Of a stretch of 64,000 nucleotides of DNA, positions 7,719-15,748 are shown one piece after another. Every line of letters begins with the position of its first letter. Position 1 is the stretch's first letter. Source of the DNA: Pseudomonas berkeleyensis (GTDB taxonomy: Bacteria > Pseudomonadota > Gammaproteobacteria > Pseudomonadales > Pseudomonadaceae); the NCBI RefSeq assembly GCF_014109765.1, contig NZ_CP059139.1, positions 5,477,001 through 5,541,000 on the forward strand. Reading direction: 5' to 3'. Position numbers and translations under genes: made by a program. The notes beneath the pieces are model-generated. The model saw nothing but the letters and a program-made list of their open reading frames with translations. It was not told where the DNA came from and made no database searches.

Positions 7719-9902
7719 ATGCAAAACGACCTCGAACAGAAACTCAAGACTCTCAATCCAGCCCAGTACCACGCGGTCACCACACCGCCGGGTCATCAAC
7801 TGGTGCTGGCCGGTGCCGGCTCGGGCAAGACCCGCGTGCTGGTGCACCGCATCGCCTTCCTGATCCAGAGCCTGAATGTCTCGCCGCACAGCATTCTGTC
7901 GGTGACCTTCACCAACAAGGCCGCCGCCGAGATGCGCCATCGCATCGAGGACATGCTCGGGCAAAACCCGGCCGGCATGTGGGTCGGTACGTTCCACGGC
8001 CTGGCTCACCGTCTGCTGCGCGCACACTGGCAGGAGGCGAAGCTGGCCGAGAACTTCCAGATTCTCGACTCCGATGACCAGCAACGCCTGATCAAGCGGG
8101 TGATCCGCGAGCTGGGCCTGGACGAGCAACGCTGGCCAGCCAAGCAGGCGCAGTGGTTCATCAACGAGCAGAAGGACGAAGGCATCCGTCCGCAAGGCAT
8201 CCAGGCCAGCGGCGACCTGTTCCTGGCCACCATGCGCAGCATCTATGAAGCCTACGAGGCGGCCTGCGCACGCACCGGGGTGATCGACTTCGCCGAGCTG
8301 CTGCTGCGCGCGCTCGACCTGTGGCGCGACAATGCCGGCCTGCTGGCGCATTACCAGAAGCGCTTCCGGCATATCCTGGTCGACGAATTCCAGGATACCA
8401 ACGCCGTGCAGTACGCCTGGCTGCGCTTTCTCGCCAAGGGCGGCGAGAGCCTGATGGTGGTGGGTGACGACGACCAGTCGATCTACGGCTGGCGCGGCGC
8501 GAAAATCGAGAACATCCAGCAGTTCGACAGTGATTTCGCCGATGCCGAGATCATTCGCCTGGAGCAGAACTACCGCTCCACGGCAAACATCCTCAACGCG
8601 GCCAACGCCCTGATCGCCAACAACCAGGGGCGTCTTGGCAAGGAGCTGCGTACCGACGTAGGCGATGGCGAGCTGTTGAGCCTGTATTCCGCCTTCAACG
8701 AACACGATGAAGCGCGCTACGTGGTCGAGACGATCGAGGACGCCCTGCGCAAGGACGGCCTCAAACGCAGCGAAATCGCCATTCTGTATCGCTCCAACGC
8801 CCAGTCGCGAGTGCTGGAAGAAGCGCTGCTGCGCGAGAAGATCCCCTACCGCATCTACGGCGGCCAGCGCTTCTTCGAGCGCGCCGAGATCAAGAACGCC
8901 ATGGCCTACCTGCGCCTGCTCGACGGCCGCGGCAACGATGCGGCGCTGGAGCGCATCATCAATGTGCCAACGCGCGGCATTGGCGAGAAGACCATCGAGA
9001 CCATCCGCGAGTACGCCCGCGCCCATGATGTGCACATGTGGGAGGCGATCCGCCTGATGCTGGCGGTCAAGGCTCTGCCGGGTCGGGCGTCCGCCGCACT
9101 GGCCGGTTTCATCGAGCTGATCGAGAACCTGGCCGAGCAGGTATTGGCCATGCCGCTGCACCAGATGACCCAGGTGGTCATCGAGAAAAGCGGCCTGCTC
9201 GCCTATCACGAAGCGGAAAAGGGCGAGAAGGGCCAGGCCCGGGTAGAGAACCTCGAGGAACTGGTCAGCGCCGCGCGTACCTTCGAGAACGACGAAGACG
9301 ACGAGCTGACTCCGCTGCAGGCCTTCCTCACCCACGCCTCGCTGGAGGCCGGGGATACCCAGGCCGCCGAGAACGAGGACAGCATTCAACTGATGACCCT
9401 GCACAGCGCCAAAGGCCTGGAGTTCCCTCTGGTATTCCTGGTCGGCATGGAAGAGGGTCTGTTCCCGCACAAGATGAGCCTGGAAGAACCGGGCCGACTG
9501 GAAGAAGAACGCCGCCTGGCCTATGTCGGCATTACCCGTGCCATGCAGAAGCTGGTGATCAGTTACGCCGAGACCCGGCGTCTCTACGGTAGCGAGACCT
9601 ACAACAAGGTCTCGCGCTTTGTCCGCGAAATTCCCGCGCCACTGATTCAGGAAGTGCGTCTCTCCAACAGCGTCAGCCGCCCCATGAGCAACAGCTCGAT
9701 GAGTGGCAGCAGCCTGTTCGCCGGCAGCGCCGTGCCGGAGACCCCCTTCAGCCTGGGCCAGCGCGTCTCGCACAGCCTGTTCGGCGAAGGCACCATTCTC
9801 AATTTCGAGGGTGCCGGCGCACAGGCAAGGGTGCAGGTGAATTTCGAAAGCGAAGGCAGTAAATGGCTGATGCTGGCATATGCCAAGCTGCAAGCCCTGT
9901 AG
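7719..9902 (+). CDS. uvrD: DNA helicase II UvrD
   Basis: 727 aa, the usual length of UvrD. Superfamily 1 helicase motifs appear in order: LAGAGSGKTRVLVHR (Walker A), VTFTNKAAAEMRHRI (Ia), GTFHGLAHRLL, LVDEFQDTN (Walker B), VVGDDDQSIYGWRGA (III), LEQNYRST (IV), TLHSAKGLEFPLVFLVG (V) and RLAYVGITRAMQKL (VI). The C-terminal ~60 residues (FSLGQRVSHSLFGEGTILNF) form the Tudor-like domain of UvrD/PcrA, which binds RNA polymerase. It unwinds DNA 3'-5' in nucleotide-excision and mismatch repair. Divergent from hscC with a 118-bp gap, so it has its own promoter. Confidence 0.97.
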   Translation: MQNDLEQKLKTLNPAQYHAVTTPPGHQLVLAGAGSGKTRVLVHRIAFLIQSLNVSPHSILSVTFTNKAAAEMRHRIEDMLGQNPAGMWVGTFHGLAHRLLRAHWQEAKLAENFQILDSDDQQRLIKRVIRELGLDEQRWPAKQAQWFINEQKDEGIRPQGIQASGDLFLATMRSIYEAYEAACARTGVIDFAELLLRALDLWRDNAGLLAHYQKRFRHILVDEFQDTNAVQYAWLRFLAKGGESLMVVGDDDQSIYGWRGAKIENIQQFDSDFADAEIIRLEQNYRSTANILNAANALIANNQGRLGKELRTDVGDGELLSLYSAFNEHDEARYVVETIEDALRKDGLKRSEIAILYRSNAQSRVLEEALLREKIPYRIYGGQRFFERAEIKNAMAYLRLLDGRGNDAALERIINVPTRGIGEKTIETIREYARAHDVHMWEAIRLMLAVKALPGRASAALAGFIELIENLAEQVLAMPLHQMTQVVIEKSGLLAYHEAEKGEKGQARVENLEELVSAARTFENDEDDELTPLQAFLTHASLEAGDTQAAENEDSIQLMTLHSAKGLEFPLVFLVGMEEGLFPHKMSLEEPGRLEEERRLAYVGITRAMQKLVISYAETRRLYGSETYNKVSRFVREIPAPLIQEVRLSNSVSRPMSNSSMSGSSLFAGSAVPETPFSLGQRVSHSLFGEGTILNFEGAGAQARVQVNFESEGSKWLMLAYAKLQAL

Positions 9903-9945
9903 GGCCCATTCCAAGTAACGACACGACCGCATCTGGAGAATATTG

Positions 9946-11046
9946 ATGAATCGCCGCAACCTGTTCGGCGCTGCCCTGGCCCTGATGGCCGCCATTGGCC
10001 TGGTCGGCTGCAAGGACGACAAGGCAGGCAGTGAACCAGCCGCCGCCAGCGCAGCCCCGGCGCAGACTTTCCACTGGAAAATGGTCACCGCCTGGCCGAA
10101 GAACTACCCGGGCCTCGGCACCGCAGCCGAACGCCTGGCCGACCGTATCAACGCCATGAGCGCCGGGCGCCTGACCGTCAAGGTCTATGCCGCCGGTGAA
10201 CTGGTTCCCGCCCTCGAAGTGTTCGACGCGGTCTCCCGCGGCACCGCCGAGATGGGCCACGGCACCCCCTACTACTGGAAGGGCAAGGTACCGGCCGCGC
10301 AATTCTTCAGCAGCGTGCCGTTCGGCCTCTCCACCCTGGAAATGAACGCCTGGCTCAGCCACGGTGGTGGCCAGGCCCTGTGGGACGAGACCTACGCGCC
10401 GTTCGGCGTGAAACCGCTGTCGGCCGGCAACACCACCATGCAGATGGGTGGCTGGTTCAACAAGGAAATCAACACCCTGGCCGATATCCAGGGTCTGAAG
10501 ATCCGCATGCCGGGCCTCGGCGGCGAAGTCTGGAGCAAGCTGGGTGCGATCACCGTCAACCTGCCCGGTGGTGAAATCTTCACCTCGCTGCAGACCGGTG
10601 CCATCGATGCCACCGACTGGGTCAGCCCCTACAACGACCTGGCCTTCGGCCTGCACCAGGCGGCCAAGTACTACTACTTCCCGGGCTGGCAGGAGCCACA
10701 GGCAGTGGTCGAGTCCATGGTCAACCAGAAGGCCTTCGACGCCCTGCCGGCTGACCTGCAGGCCATCGTCGTCGAAGCCGCCCGTGCCTCGACTCTGGAC
10801 ATGATGGACGACTACGTCTTCAACAATGCCAAGGCGCTGCAGAACCTCAAGGATCACGGCGTGCAGTTCAAGCGCTTCCCTGACGAAGTGCTGCAGGCCA
10901 TGCGTCAGCAGTCCGAAGAGGTGCTCGATGCCCTGGCAGCCGAGAACGACCTCAACGCGCGCATCCTGAACTCGCAGAGAGCCTTCCTCAAGGAAGCCAG
11001 CGCCATGCACGAGCTCTCCGAGAAAGAGCTGTACAACTGGCGTTGA
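9946..11046 (+). CDS. TRAP transporter solute-binding lipoprotein (DctP/TakP family), copy 1
   Basis: 366 aa from the ATG at 9946, which has GGAG seven bases upstream; the TTG three bases earlier is a less likely start. A lipoprotein signal ends at the lipobox LVGC (Cys22). The mature part has FHWKMVTAWPKNYPG, MGHGTPYYWKGK, GLKIRMPGLGGEVW and GAIDATDWVSPYNDLAFGLH, typical of the COG4663 (FcbT1/TakP) branch of TRAP binding proteins, whose studied members bind alpha-keto acids or similar monocarboxylates. It is a periplasmic, lipid-anchored ligand catcher. No DctQ or DctM membrane subunit lies nearby, so the permease is elsewhere or absent. An intrinsic terminator follows directly, separating it from copy 2. 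Confidence 0.92.
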   Translation: MNRRNLFGAALALMAAIGLVGCKDDKAGSEPAAASAAPAQTFHWKMVTAWPKNYPGLGTAAERLADRINAMSAGRLTVKVYAAGELVPALEVFDAVSRGTAEMGHGTPYYWKGKVPAAQFFSSVPFGLSTLEMNAWLSHGGGQALWDETYAPFGVKPLSAGNTTMQMGGWFNKEINTLADIQGLKIRMPGLGGEVWSKLGAITVNLPGGEIFTSLQTGAIDATDWVSPYNDLAFGLHQAAKYYYFPGWQEPQAVVESMVNQKAFDALPADLQAIVVEAARASTLDMMDDYVFNNAKALQNLKDHGVQFKRFPDEVLQAMRQQSEEVLDALAAENDLNARILNSQRAFLKEASAMHELSEKELYNWR

Positions 11047-11057
11047 TCGCCTTGCCA

Positions 11058-11081
11058 CGGGGCCGTTCTGGCCCCGTTTTT
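11058..11081 (+). terminator. Intrinsic terminator after TRAP binding protein copy 1
   Basis: Seven-base arms CGGGGCC / GGCCCCG with a five-base loop, followed by TTTTT at 11077-11081. It begins 12 bases after the stop of copy 1. Confidence 0.85.
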
Positions 11082-11100
11082 CTTTGTGGAAATATTGCCC

Positions 11101-12183
11101 ATGCGCCTTGCCTCCCTGCTGCTTCTGCCCCTGCTCGCCTTCGGCCTGATCGGCTGCAAGGATGACGCGAAACCTGCCACGGCGGCCGCCGCGCCTGCGC
11201 AGAGTTTCCACTGGAAAATGGTCACCACCTGGCCGAAGAACGCGCCGGGCACCGGCATGGCCGCCGAGCGGCTGGCCGAGCGCATCAACGCCATGAGCGC
11301 TGGTCGCCTGACCGTGAAGATCTACGCCGCAGGCGAACTGGTACCGGCCCTCGAGGTGTTCGACGCGGTATCGCGCGGCACCGCCGAGCTCGGCCACGGC
11401 ACCCCCTATTACTGGAAAGGCAAAGTGCCCGCCGCGCAGTTCTTCGGCGCCGTGCCCTTTGGCCTGTCCACCCTGGAAATGAACGCCTGGCTCAGCCACG
11501 GTGGTGGTCAGGCCCTGTGGGACGAGGCCTACGCGCCCTTCGGCCTCAAACCACTGACCGCCGGCAACAGCACCATGCAGATGGGCGGCTGGTTCAACAA
11601 GGAAATCAACAGCCTGGATGACATCAAGGGTTTGAAGATCCGCATGCCGGGCCTCGGCGGCGAAGTCTGGAGCCGGCTTGGCGCCACCACCGTGGTGCTG
11701 CCGGGCGGCGAAATCTTCACCTCGTTGCAAAGCGGCGCCATCGACGCCACCGACTGGGTCAGCCCCTACAACGACCTGGCCTTCGGCCTGCACAAGGCAG
11801 CCAAGTATTACTACTACCCCGGCTGGCAGGAGCCGCAGTCGGTGCTGGAACTGCTGATCAACCAGAAGGCCTTCGACGCCCTGCCAGCGGATCTGCAGGC
11901 CATCGTCACCGAAGCGGCGCGCGCCGCCACCCTCGACATGATGGATGACTATGTCTTCCACAATGCCCTGGCGCTGGACGAGCTGAAGAAGAGCGGCACG
12001 CTGCTCAAGCGCTTCCCCGACGAAGTGCTGCAGGCCATGCAGCGCGAAACCGATCAGGTACTGGGCGACCTGGCCGCGCAGAGCGAATTGAACGGTCGCA
12101 TCTGGGCCTCGATGAAAGCCTTCCAGGCACTCGCCACCTCGATGCACGCCTTGTCCGAGAGAGAGCTGTACGACTGGCGCTGA
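11101..12183 (+). CDS. TRAP transporter solute-binding lipoprotein (DctP/TakP family), copy 2
   Basis: 360 aa, a paralogue of the preceding gene and very similar along the whole mature region (FHWKMVTTWPKNAPG, GHGTPYYWKGKVPAAQFF, GWFNKEIN, GAIDATDWVSPYNDLAFGLH, both ending ELY.WR). The signal peptides differ but both end in a lipobox (here LIGC, Cys19) followed by KDD. The ATG at 11101 is preferred over GTG 11086, because that start would lie just behind the terminator and would add charge before the signal sequence. GGA at 11088-11090 is a weak ribosome-binding site. The tandem copies look like a duplication, and differences such as ITVNLPGGE versus TTVVLPGGE may reflect divergence in ligand. 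No TRAP membrane subunits are adjacent. Confidence 0.91.
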   Translation: MRLASLLLLPLLAFGLIGCKDDAKPATAAAAPAQSFHWKMVTTWPKNAPGTGMAAERLAERINAMSAGRLTVKIYAAGELVPALEVFDAVSRGTAELGHGTPYYWKGKVPAAQFFGAVPFGLSTLEMNAWLSHGGGQALWDEAYAPFGLKPLTAGNSTMQMGGWFNKEINSLDDIKGLKIRMPGLGGEVWSRLGATTVVLPGGEIFTSLQSGAIDATDWVSPYNDLAFGLHKAAKYYYYPGWQEPQSVLELLINQKAFDALPADLQAIVTEAARAATLDMMDDYVFHNALALDELKKSGTLLKRFPDEVLQAMQRETDQVLGDLAAQSELNGRIWASMKAFQALATSMHALSERELYDWR

Positions 12184-12199
12184 TGAAGCCGATGAAAAT

Positions 12200-12263
12200 G
12201 TAGGGTGCGCCGTGCGCACCGCCAGCGGCACACCAAACCGCTGGTGCGCACAGCGCACCCTAC
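12200..12263. repeat. Palindromic repeat, GTAGGGTGCGC type
   Basis: An inverted repeat with outer arms GTAGGGTGCGC and GCGCACCCTAC plus inner GTGCGCACC / GGTGCGCAC, between copy 2 of the TRAP binding protein and tetR. The same family occurs at 19708-19774 and 41802-41864, with remnants at 5872-5911 and near 58421-58457. It can fold into a long hairpin and may terminate transcription. Confidence 0.8.
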
Positions 12264-12337
12264 GCAGAGCCGAGGAGCCTCAAGCTCCGTTTGTCGTTCG
12301 AGGAGCCGCTACCCGTCATAGCAGCCATACTCGAAGC

Positions 12338-12919
12338 ATGAAGAAGAACACGGCCGACCCCGCCCGCATCCTCGATACCGCCCTGCAACTGGCCGACATC
12401 TGCGGCTGGGAACGCCTTCATCTGTTCGACGTGGCCGCCACCCTGGAAATCGGCCTCGACGATATCGCCCGCCATTACCGCGACAAGGATGACCTCGTCG
12501 AAGCCTGGTTCGACCGTGCCGACCTGGCCATGCTCAGCCACGCCAGAAACCCCGAGCTGAAAGCCCTGAACGCCGAGCAACGCCTGGAAAGCTGCCTGCT
12601 GGCCTGGCTCGACAGCCTCGCAACGCATCGCGCCGTCACCGGGCAGATGCTGCTGTACAAGCTCGAGCCTGGCCATATCCACCTGCAGGTACTCGGCCTG
12701 ATGCGCGTCAGCCGCACCGTGCAGTGGTGGCGCGAAGCCGCCGGAAGGCAATCCCTGCACCTGCGGCGCATCGCCGAAGAAACCCTGCTGACCAGCGCCT
12801 ATCTGCGCAGCTTCGTACACTGGCTGCGCCATCCCGAAGAAGCGCATGCCGACTTCCGTGCCTACCTGCGCCGCCAACTGCGCTGCGGCCCGCTGCCCCT
12901 GCTGCTGCAACGCCCGTAG
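12338..12919 (+). CDS. TetR-family transcriptional regulator
   Basis: 193 aa from the ATG at 12338. The N-terminal ~50 residues are a TetR helix-turn-helix: RILDTALQLADICGWERLHLFDVAATLEIGLDDIARHYRDKDDLVEAWF. The remaining ~140 residues are the helical ligand-binding and dimerisation domain. The ligand is unknown and no operator-like palindrome other than the repeat at 12200-12263 lies upstream. The TAG stop falls inside another palindromic repeat (12916-12975). The frame is open upstream to 12212, but that part reads through the repeat and is not likely to be coding. The flanking genes do not indicate a target. Confidence 0.82.
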   Translation: MKKNTADPARILDTALQLADICGWERLHLFDVAATLEIGLDDIARHYRDKDDLVEAWFDRADLAMLSHARNPELKALNAEQRLESCLLAWLDSLATHRAVTGQMLLYKLEPGHIHLQVLGLMRVSRTVQWWREAAGRQSLHLRRIAEETLLTSAYLRSFVHWLRHPEEAHADFRAYLRRQLRCGPLPLLLQRP

Positions 12920-12975
12920 CCCGGATGCAATCCGGGAATATGGGCAAGGGCTTTCCCGGATTACATCCGGGCTAC
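12916..12975. repeat. Palindromic repeat, GTAGCCCGGAT type
   Basis: Arms GTAGCCCGGATGCAATCCGG and the near-complement CCGGATTACATCCGGGCTAC flank a short spacer. The TAG of the tetR stop is part of the left arm. Repeats beginning GTAGCCCGGATG are common between Pseudomonas genes. Confidence 0.8.
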
Positions 12976-13088
12976 GTTTGCTGATCGGGTGCACAGCGGG
13001 CAAAAGCTGGAAACATTCTGTCACTGGTCATGCCTGCCCATGACGGGCAAGATGCCGACCAAGCTTTTCCACAAGAGAGAAAACCGTG

Positions 13089-13943
13089 ATGCAGCATTTC
13101 CTCAGTATCGCCATGGTTCTGTGCCTGGCACTGACCTTCAGTTTCGAAGCCCACGCCAAACGTTTTGGCGGTGGCAAATCCTTTGGTTCCGCCCCCAGCC
13201 ACCAGACTCGCCAGGCCACTCCGCCGGCTCAATCGGCTGCTCAGGCTCCTGGTCGTCAACCTGCCGCTGCCGCCAGCGGTGCTTCGCGCTGGCTCGGCCC
13301 ACTGGCTGGCCTGGCTGCCGGTGGTCTGCTGGCCTCCATGTTCATGGGTGACGGCTTCGAAGGCCTGCAGATCATGGACATGCTGATCTTCGGCCTGATC
13401 GCCTTCCTGCTGTTCCGCTTCCTCGCCGCCCGTCGTGCCCGCCAGCAGCCGCAAGCCGCAGCCGCCGGCGGTGCTCCGTACCAGCGTGAAATGCCGAGCG
13501 CGGCCAACGCTCCGGCAGCTGGCAGCAATATCTTCGGTGGTCGCCTGGCTTCGGCCGCTCCGGTGATCAACGCGCCGGCCTGGTTCAATGAGCAGAGCTT
13601 CCTGGCCGCTGGCCGCGAACACTTCATGAACCTGCAGCAACACTGGGACGCGAACGAGATGGACAAGATCGCCGAATTCGTCACCCCGCAACTGCTGGAA
13701 TTCCTCAAGCGCGAGCGCGCTGAACTGGGTGATGGCTTCCAGTCCACCTACGTCGATGACCTCGACGTGCAACTGGATGGCGTCGACGACAACGCCGAGA
13801 AGACCATCGCCACCCTGACCTTCAGCGGCGTATCGAAGACCTCGCGCTTCGACCAGGGCGAGCCGTTCAGCGAAAGCTGGCGCCTGGAGCGTGCCCAGGG
13901 CGATAACCAGCCTTGGCTGATCGCGGGTATTCGCCAGAACTGA
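13089..13943 (+). CDS. Exported Tim44-like domain protein
   Basis: 284 aa from the ATG at 13089 (a GTG directly before it is also possible); AGAGAG upstream serves as ribosome-binding site. There is a signal peptide (MQHFLSIAMVLCLALTFSFEAHA), then a Gln/Pro/Ala-rich low-complexity linker, a hydrophobic stretch (about residues 62-82 and 95-115: GPLAGLAAGGLLASMFMG and MLIFGLIAFLLFRFLAARR), and a C-terminal Tim44-like domain (about 150-284: NLQQHWDANEMDKIAEFVTPQLLEFLKRE). Such bacterial proteins are membrane-anchored with an NTF2-like fold and have no settled role. A strong terminator follows at 13961-13986. Confidence 0.87.
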   Translation: MQHFLSIAMVLCLALTFSFEAHAKRFGGGKSFGSAPSHQTRQATPPAQSAAQAPGRQPAAAASGASRWLGPLAGLAAGGLLASMFMGDGFEGLQIMDMLIFGLIAFLLFRFLAARRARQQPQAAAAGGAPYQREMPSAANAPAAGSNIFGGRLASAAPVINAPAWFNEQSFLAAGREHFMNLQQHWDANEMDKIAEFVTPQLLEFLKRERAELGDGFQSTYVDDLDVQLDGVDDNAEKTIATLTFSGVSKTSRFDQGEPFSESWRLERAQGDNQPWLIAGIRQN

Positions 13944-13960
13944 TCGCAGCTGCAGAACGA

Positions 13961-13986
13961 AGAACCCGGGCTTGCCCGGGTTCTTT
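13961..13986 (+). terminator. Intrinsic terminator after the Tim44-like gene
   Basis: Perfect arms AGAACCCGGGC / GCCCGGGTTCT run into TTCTTTCGTTT. Confidence 0.8.
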
Positions 13987-14007
13987 CGTTTCGGCGTCAG
14001 CCCGCTA

Positions 14008-14030
14008 TCGCGGCTGAAGCCGCTCCTACA
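14008..14030. repeat. Palindromic repeat, GTAGGAGCGGCTT type (half copy)
   Basis: TCGCGGCTGAAGCCGCTCCTACA, part of the common Pseudomonas repeat also seen at 47705-47753, 55277-55300 and 55803-55849. It lies between the convergent Tim44-like and acetyltransferase genes. Confidence 0.75.
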
Positions 14031-14047
14031 GCAGGACTGACAGTCCG

Positions 14048-14515
14048 TCATGATGGATCGGTAGCAGCCCGACGCATGCCGATATGCGCGATGTCGTCCT
14101 CCAGGTAGACCTCGGTCACCGCGGCGAAGCCATGGCGCTCGTAGTAGCCCTGCAGGTGCGCCTGCGCCGACAGATAGACCGGCACACCCGGCCAGCGCTG
14201 CCGGCACTCGGCCAACGCACGTTCCATCAACTGGTGACCCAGACCAGTACCCCGCGCCACCTCGGCGACCAGCACGCGGCCGATCACCACCTCACCGCCC
14301 ATGCGCTGCGGATCGAGCAGGCGCAAGTAGGCCACCAGACCACGCTCGTCATGCGCCAGCAAATGATGGGTATCCCCGAGCAGATCCTGCCCGTCGGTTT
14401 CCAGATAAGGGCAATTCTGCTCCACCACGAACACCTGGGTACGCAGCGCCAGCAGCTCATACAGCGTGGCGGTATCCAGTTCACGGTGATGCAAGCAGTG
14501 CCAGACGATAGACAT
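14048..14515 (-). CDS. elaA: ElaA-type GNAT acetyltransferase
   Basis: 155 aa. The ATG at 14515 is chosen over an upstream ATG at 14566 because it has GGAG seven bases ahead and starts the conserved region (WHCLHHRELDTATLYELLALRTQVFVVEQNCPY). The acetyl-CoA loop is seen as VIGRVLVAEVARGTGLGHQLMERAL, followed by the substrate-side motif QAHLQGYYERHGF. ElaA proteins are single-domain GNAT enzymes whose substrate is not well defined. Convergent with the Tim44-like gene and divergent from the SMI1/KNR4 gene. Confidence 0.86.
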   Translation of the reverse strand: MSIVWHCLHHRELDTATLYELLALRTQVFVVEQNCPYLETDGQDLLGDTHHLLAHDERGLVAYLRLLDPQRMGGEVVIGRVLVAEVARGTGLGHQLMERALAECRQRWPGVPVYLSAQAHLQGYYERHGFAAVTEVYLEDDIAHIGMRRAATDPS

Positions 14516-14620
14516 AGGAGCACTCCGCAAAAGCATCAGTATGCGGGGGCGGCAACATGTTTTCATTCTGCCGGCCAGCTACTGTATAAAGCCGATCCCA
14601 TGCCATGAGGAGCCAACGCC

Positions 14621-15028
14621 GTGGAAGAAGTCATCGAACAGCTGCGCGAACTCAACGAGCCGGTACCGGTGCCGCTGGAGCTGCCGGACGAGGAAACCCT
14701 GGTGGAGATTCAGGAGCAGATCCTCATCCACCTGCCCTTCGAACTACGTGAGTTTCTGCTCAAGGTCAGCGACGTGGTCTACGGCCGCCTGGAACCGGTG
14801 ACCGCCAGCGACCCGCACTCGCACACCTACTTGCCGGAGGTCACTTCGGTAGCCTGGGATCTCGGCCTGCCCCGCGACCTGGTGCCGCTGTGCCAGGACG
14901 GCCGCAACTATTACGCGGTGGACGTGGAAGGCCAGGTCTGGCTGTGGGACGGCGACGAAGGCGAACTGACCGACGAGAGCTGGGACTCGGTCTGGCACTG
15001 GTGCCGGGACGTCTGGCTGGAAAGCTGA
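14621..15028 (+). CDS. SMI1/KNR4 (SUKH) family protein
   Basis: 135 aa from a GTG at 14621; TGAGGAG eight bases upstream decides this start. Acidic soluble protein with the SMI1/KNR4 layout: an N-terminal helix, LPFELREFLLKVSDVVYGRLEP, a central PRDLVPLCQDGRNYYAVDVEGQVWLWDGDEG beta-region, and a C-terminal helix with paired tryptophans (SVWHWCRDVWLES). Some SUKH proteins are immunity proteins against contact-dependent or polymorphic toxins, but no toxin is next to it and single housekeeping members are frequent in Pseudomonas. Function unknown. Confidence 0.83.
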   Translation: MEEVIEQLRELNEPVPVPLELPDEETLVEIQEQILIHLPFELREFLLKVSDVVYGRLEPVTASDPHSHTYLPEVTSVAWDLGLPRDLVPLCQDGRNYYAVDVEGQVWLWDGDEGELTDESWDSVWHWCRDVWLES

Positions 15029-15035
15029 GCGCGCA

Positions 15036-15072
15036 CCTGAATCCTGGCGACCTTACACTGCCAGGATTCAGG
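15036..15072. terminator. Perfect 13-bp inverted repeat between convergent genes
   Basis: Arms CCTGAATCCTGGC (15036-15048) and GCCAGGATTCAGG (15060-15072) with an 11-base loop. No T-run follows. It covers the stop codon of the histidine kinase gene. It is best read as a bidirectional transcription barrier for the converging SMI1/KNR4 and kinase transcripts. Confidence 0.55.
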
Positions 15073-15748
15073 GCAGATAGATGCGAAACTCGCCACCACC
15101 GAGCGGGCCGCCGTTGCTCAGTTCGACTCGCCCACGACGGCCATCGCGCTGGTGCAATTGGGCGATGCGTGCGGCGAAGTACAGACCCAGGCCGGTGCTG
15201 CCACTGCTCTGGCTGAGGCCGAGGATGTAGTCGCCCTGGCGCTCGAGCATTTGCTGAGGATAGCCGGCGCCATCGTCGTTGACGTACAGCAGCAGCTCGC
15301 CGTCCTGCTCGCTGGCGCTGATCAGCAGGGCGCTGCGGGCATAGCGGATGGCATTGGCGATCACGTTGCCCAGCACCGAGCCCAGCAGCTCCTGATCGAA
15401 GAAGCCCATTAGATCGAATTCGCTGACCTCGCCGCGCGCCTGGATGCCACGGCTGTCGAGCACGTCGCGGTGGCGCGCCAGCTGCGCCTGGATGAAGTCG
15501 TCCAGCTCGTGATGCGACGGGTACAGCGGCAGCTGGTTGACCTCCAGTTTGTAAAGGCCGAGCAACTGCACCAGCATGCCGTTCAGGCGCGCCGTTTCGT
15601 ACTCGATCACGCCGCGCTCGGGGGTATGTTGCAGCTCGTCTGGCAGTTGCGCGAGCCAGCGCGCATGCGCCTGGCCCAACTGTGCCAGGGAATTCTTCAT
15701 GTCATGCACGGTAGAGGCGATGATGGTGCTGAGGTCGAGCCCGCTCAT
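15068..15748 (-). CDS. Soluble sensor histidine kinase (no membrane or input domain)
   Basis: 226 aa. The ATG at 15748 overlaps the stop of the preceding response-regulator gene by four bases (ATGA). There is no signal peptide, membrane segment or PAS domain. The phosphoacceptor helix is at the very N-terminus: TIIASTVHDMKNSLAQL (His15, H-D-x-K-N type), followed by an HATPase domain with N-box VLGNVIANAIRYA, G1 box VNDDGAGYP and G2 box STGLGLYFAARIAQLH. It is the cognate partner of the receiver-TPR protein encoded just upstream; the signal must reach it through that protein or by direct interaction. Output is unknown because the receiver partner has no DNA-binding domain. Confidence 0.88.
   Translation of the reverse strand: MSGLDLSTIIASTVHDMKNSLAQLGQAHARWLAQLPDELQHTPERGVIEYETARLNGMLVQLLGLYKLEVNQLPLYPSHHELDDFIQAQLARHRDVLDSRGIQARGEVSEFDLMGFFDQELLGSVLGNVIANAIRYARSALLISASEQDGELLLYVNDDGAGYPQQMLERQGDYILGLSQSSGSTGLGLYFAARIAQLHQRDGRRGRVELSNGGPLGGGEFRIYLP

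Noticed and set aside
5942-8077. 711-codon open frame on the plus strand antisense to hscC
   Set aside because: hscC on the other strand has unmistakable Hsp70 motifs; this frame is open because of high GC at third positions and has no domain signature.
7617-10088. 823-codon minus-strand frame antisense to uvrD
   Set aside because: uvrD has every SF1 helicase motif; the antisense translation is low-complexity and motif-free.
9799-12258. 819-codon minus-strand frame across both TRAP binding-protein genes
   Set aside because: Its internal duplication (RVDGD.-, LVPQGLATTVAEPGVHFQGG-type repeats) merely mirrors the duplicated sense genes.
14621-15028. SMI1/KNR4 protein as immunity gene of a toxin system
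   Set aside because: No toxin, adhesin or Rhs gene is adjacent, and neighbours are housekeeping-like; only the family call is kept.
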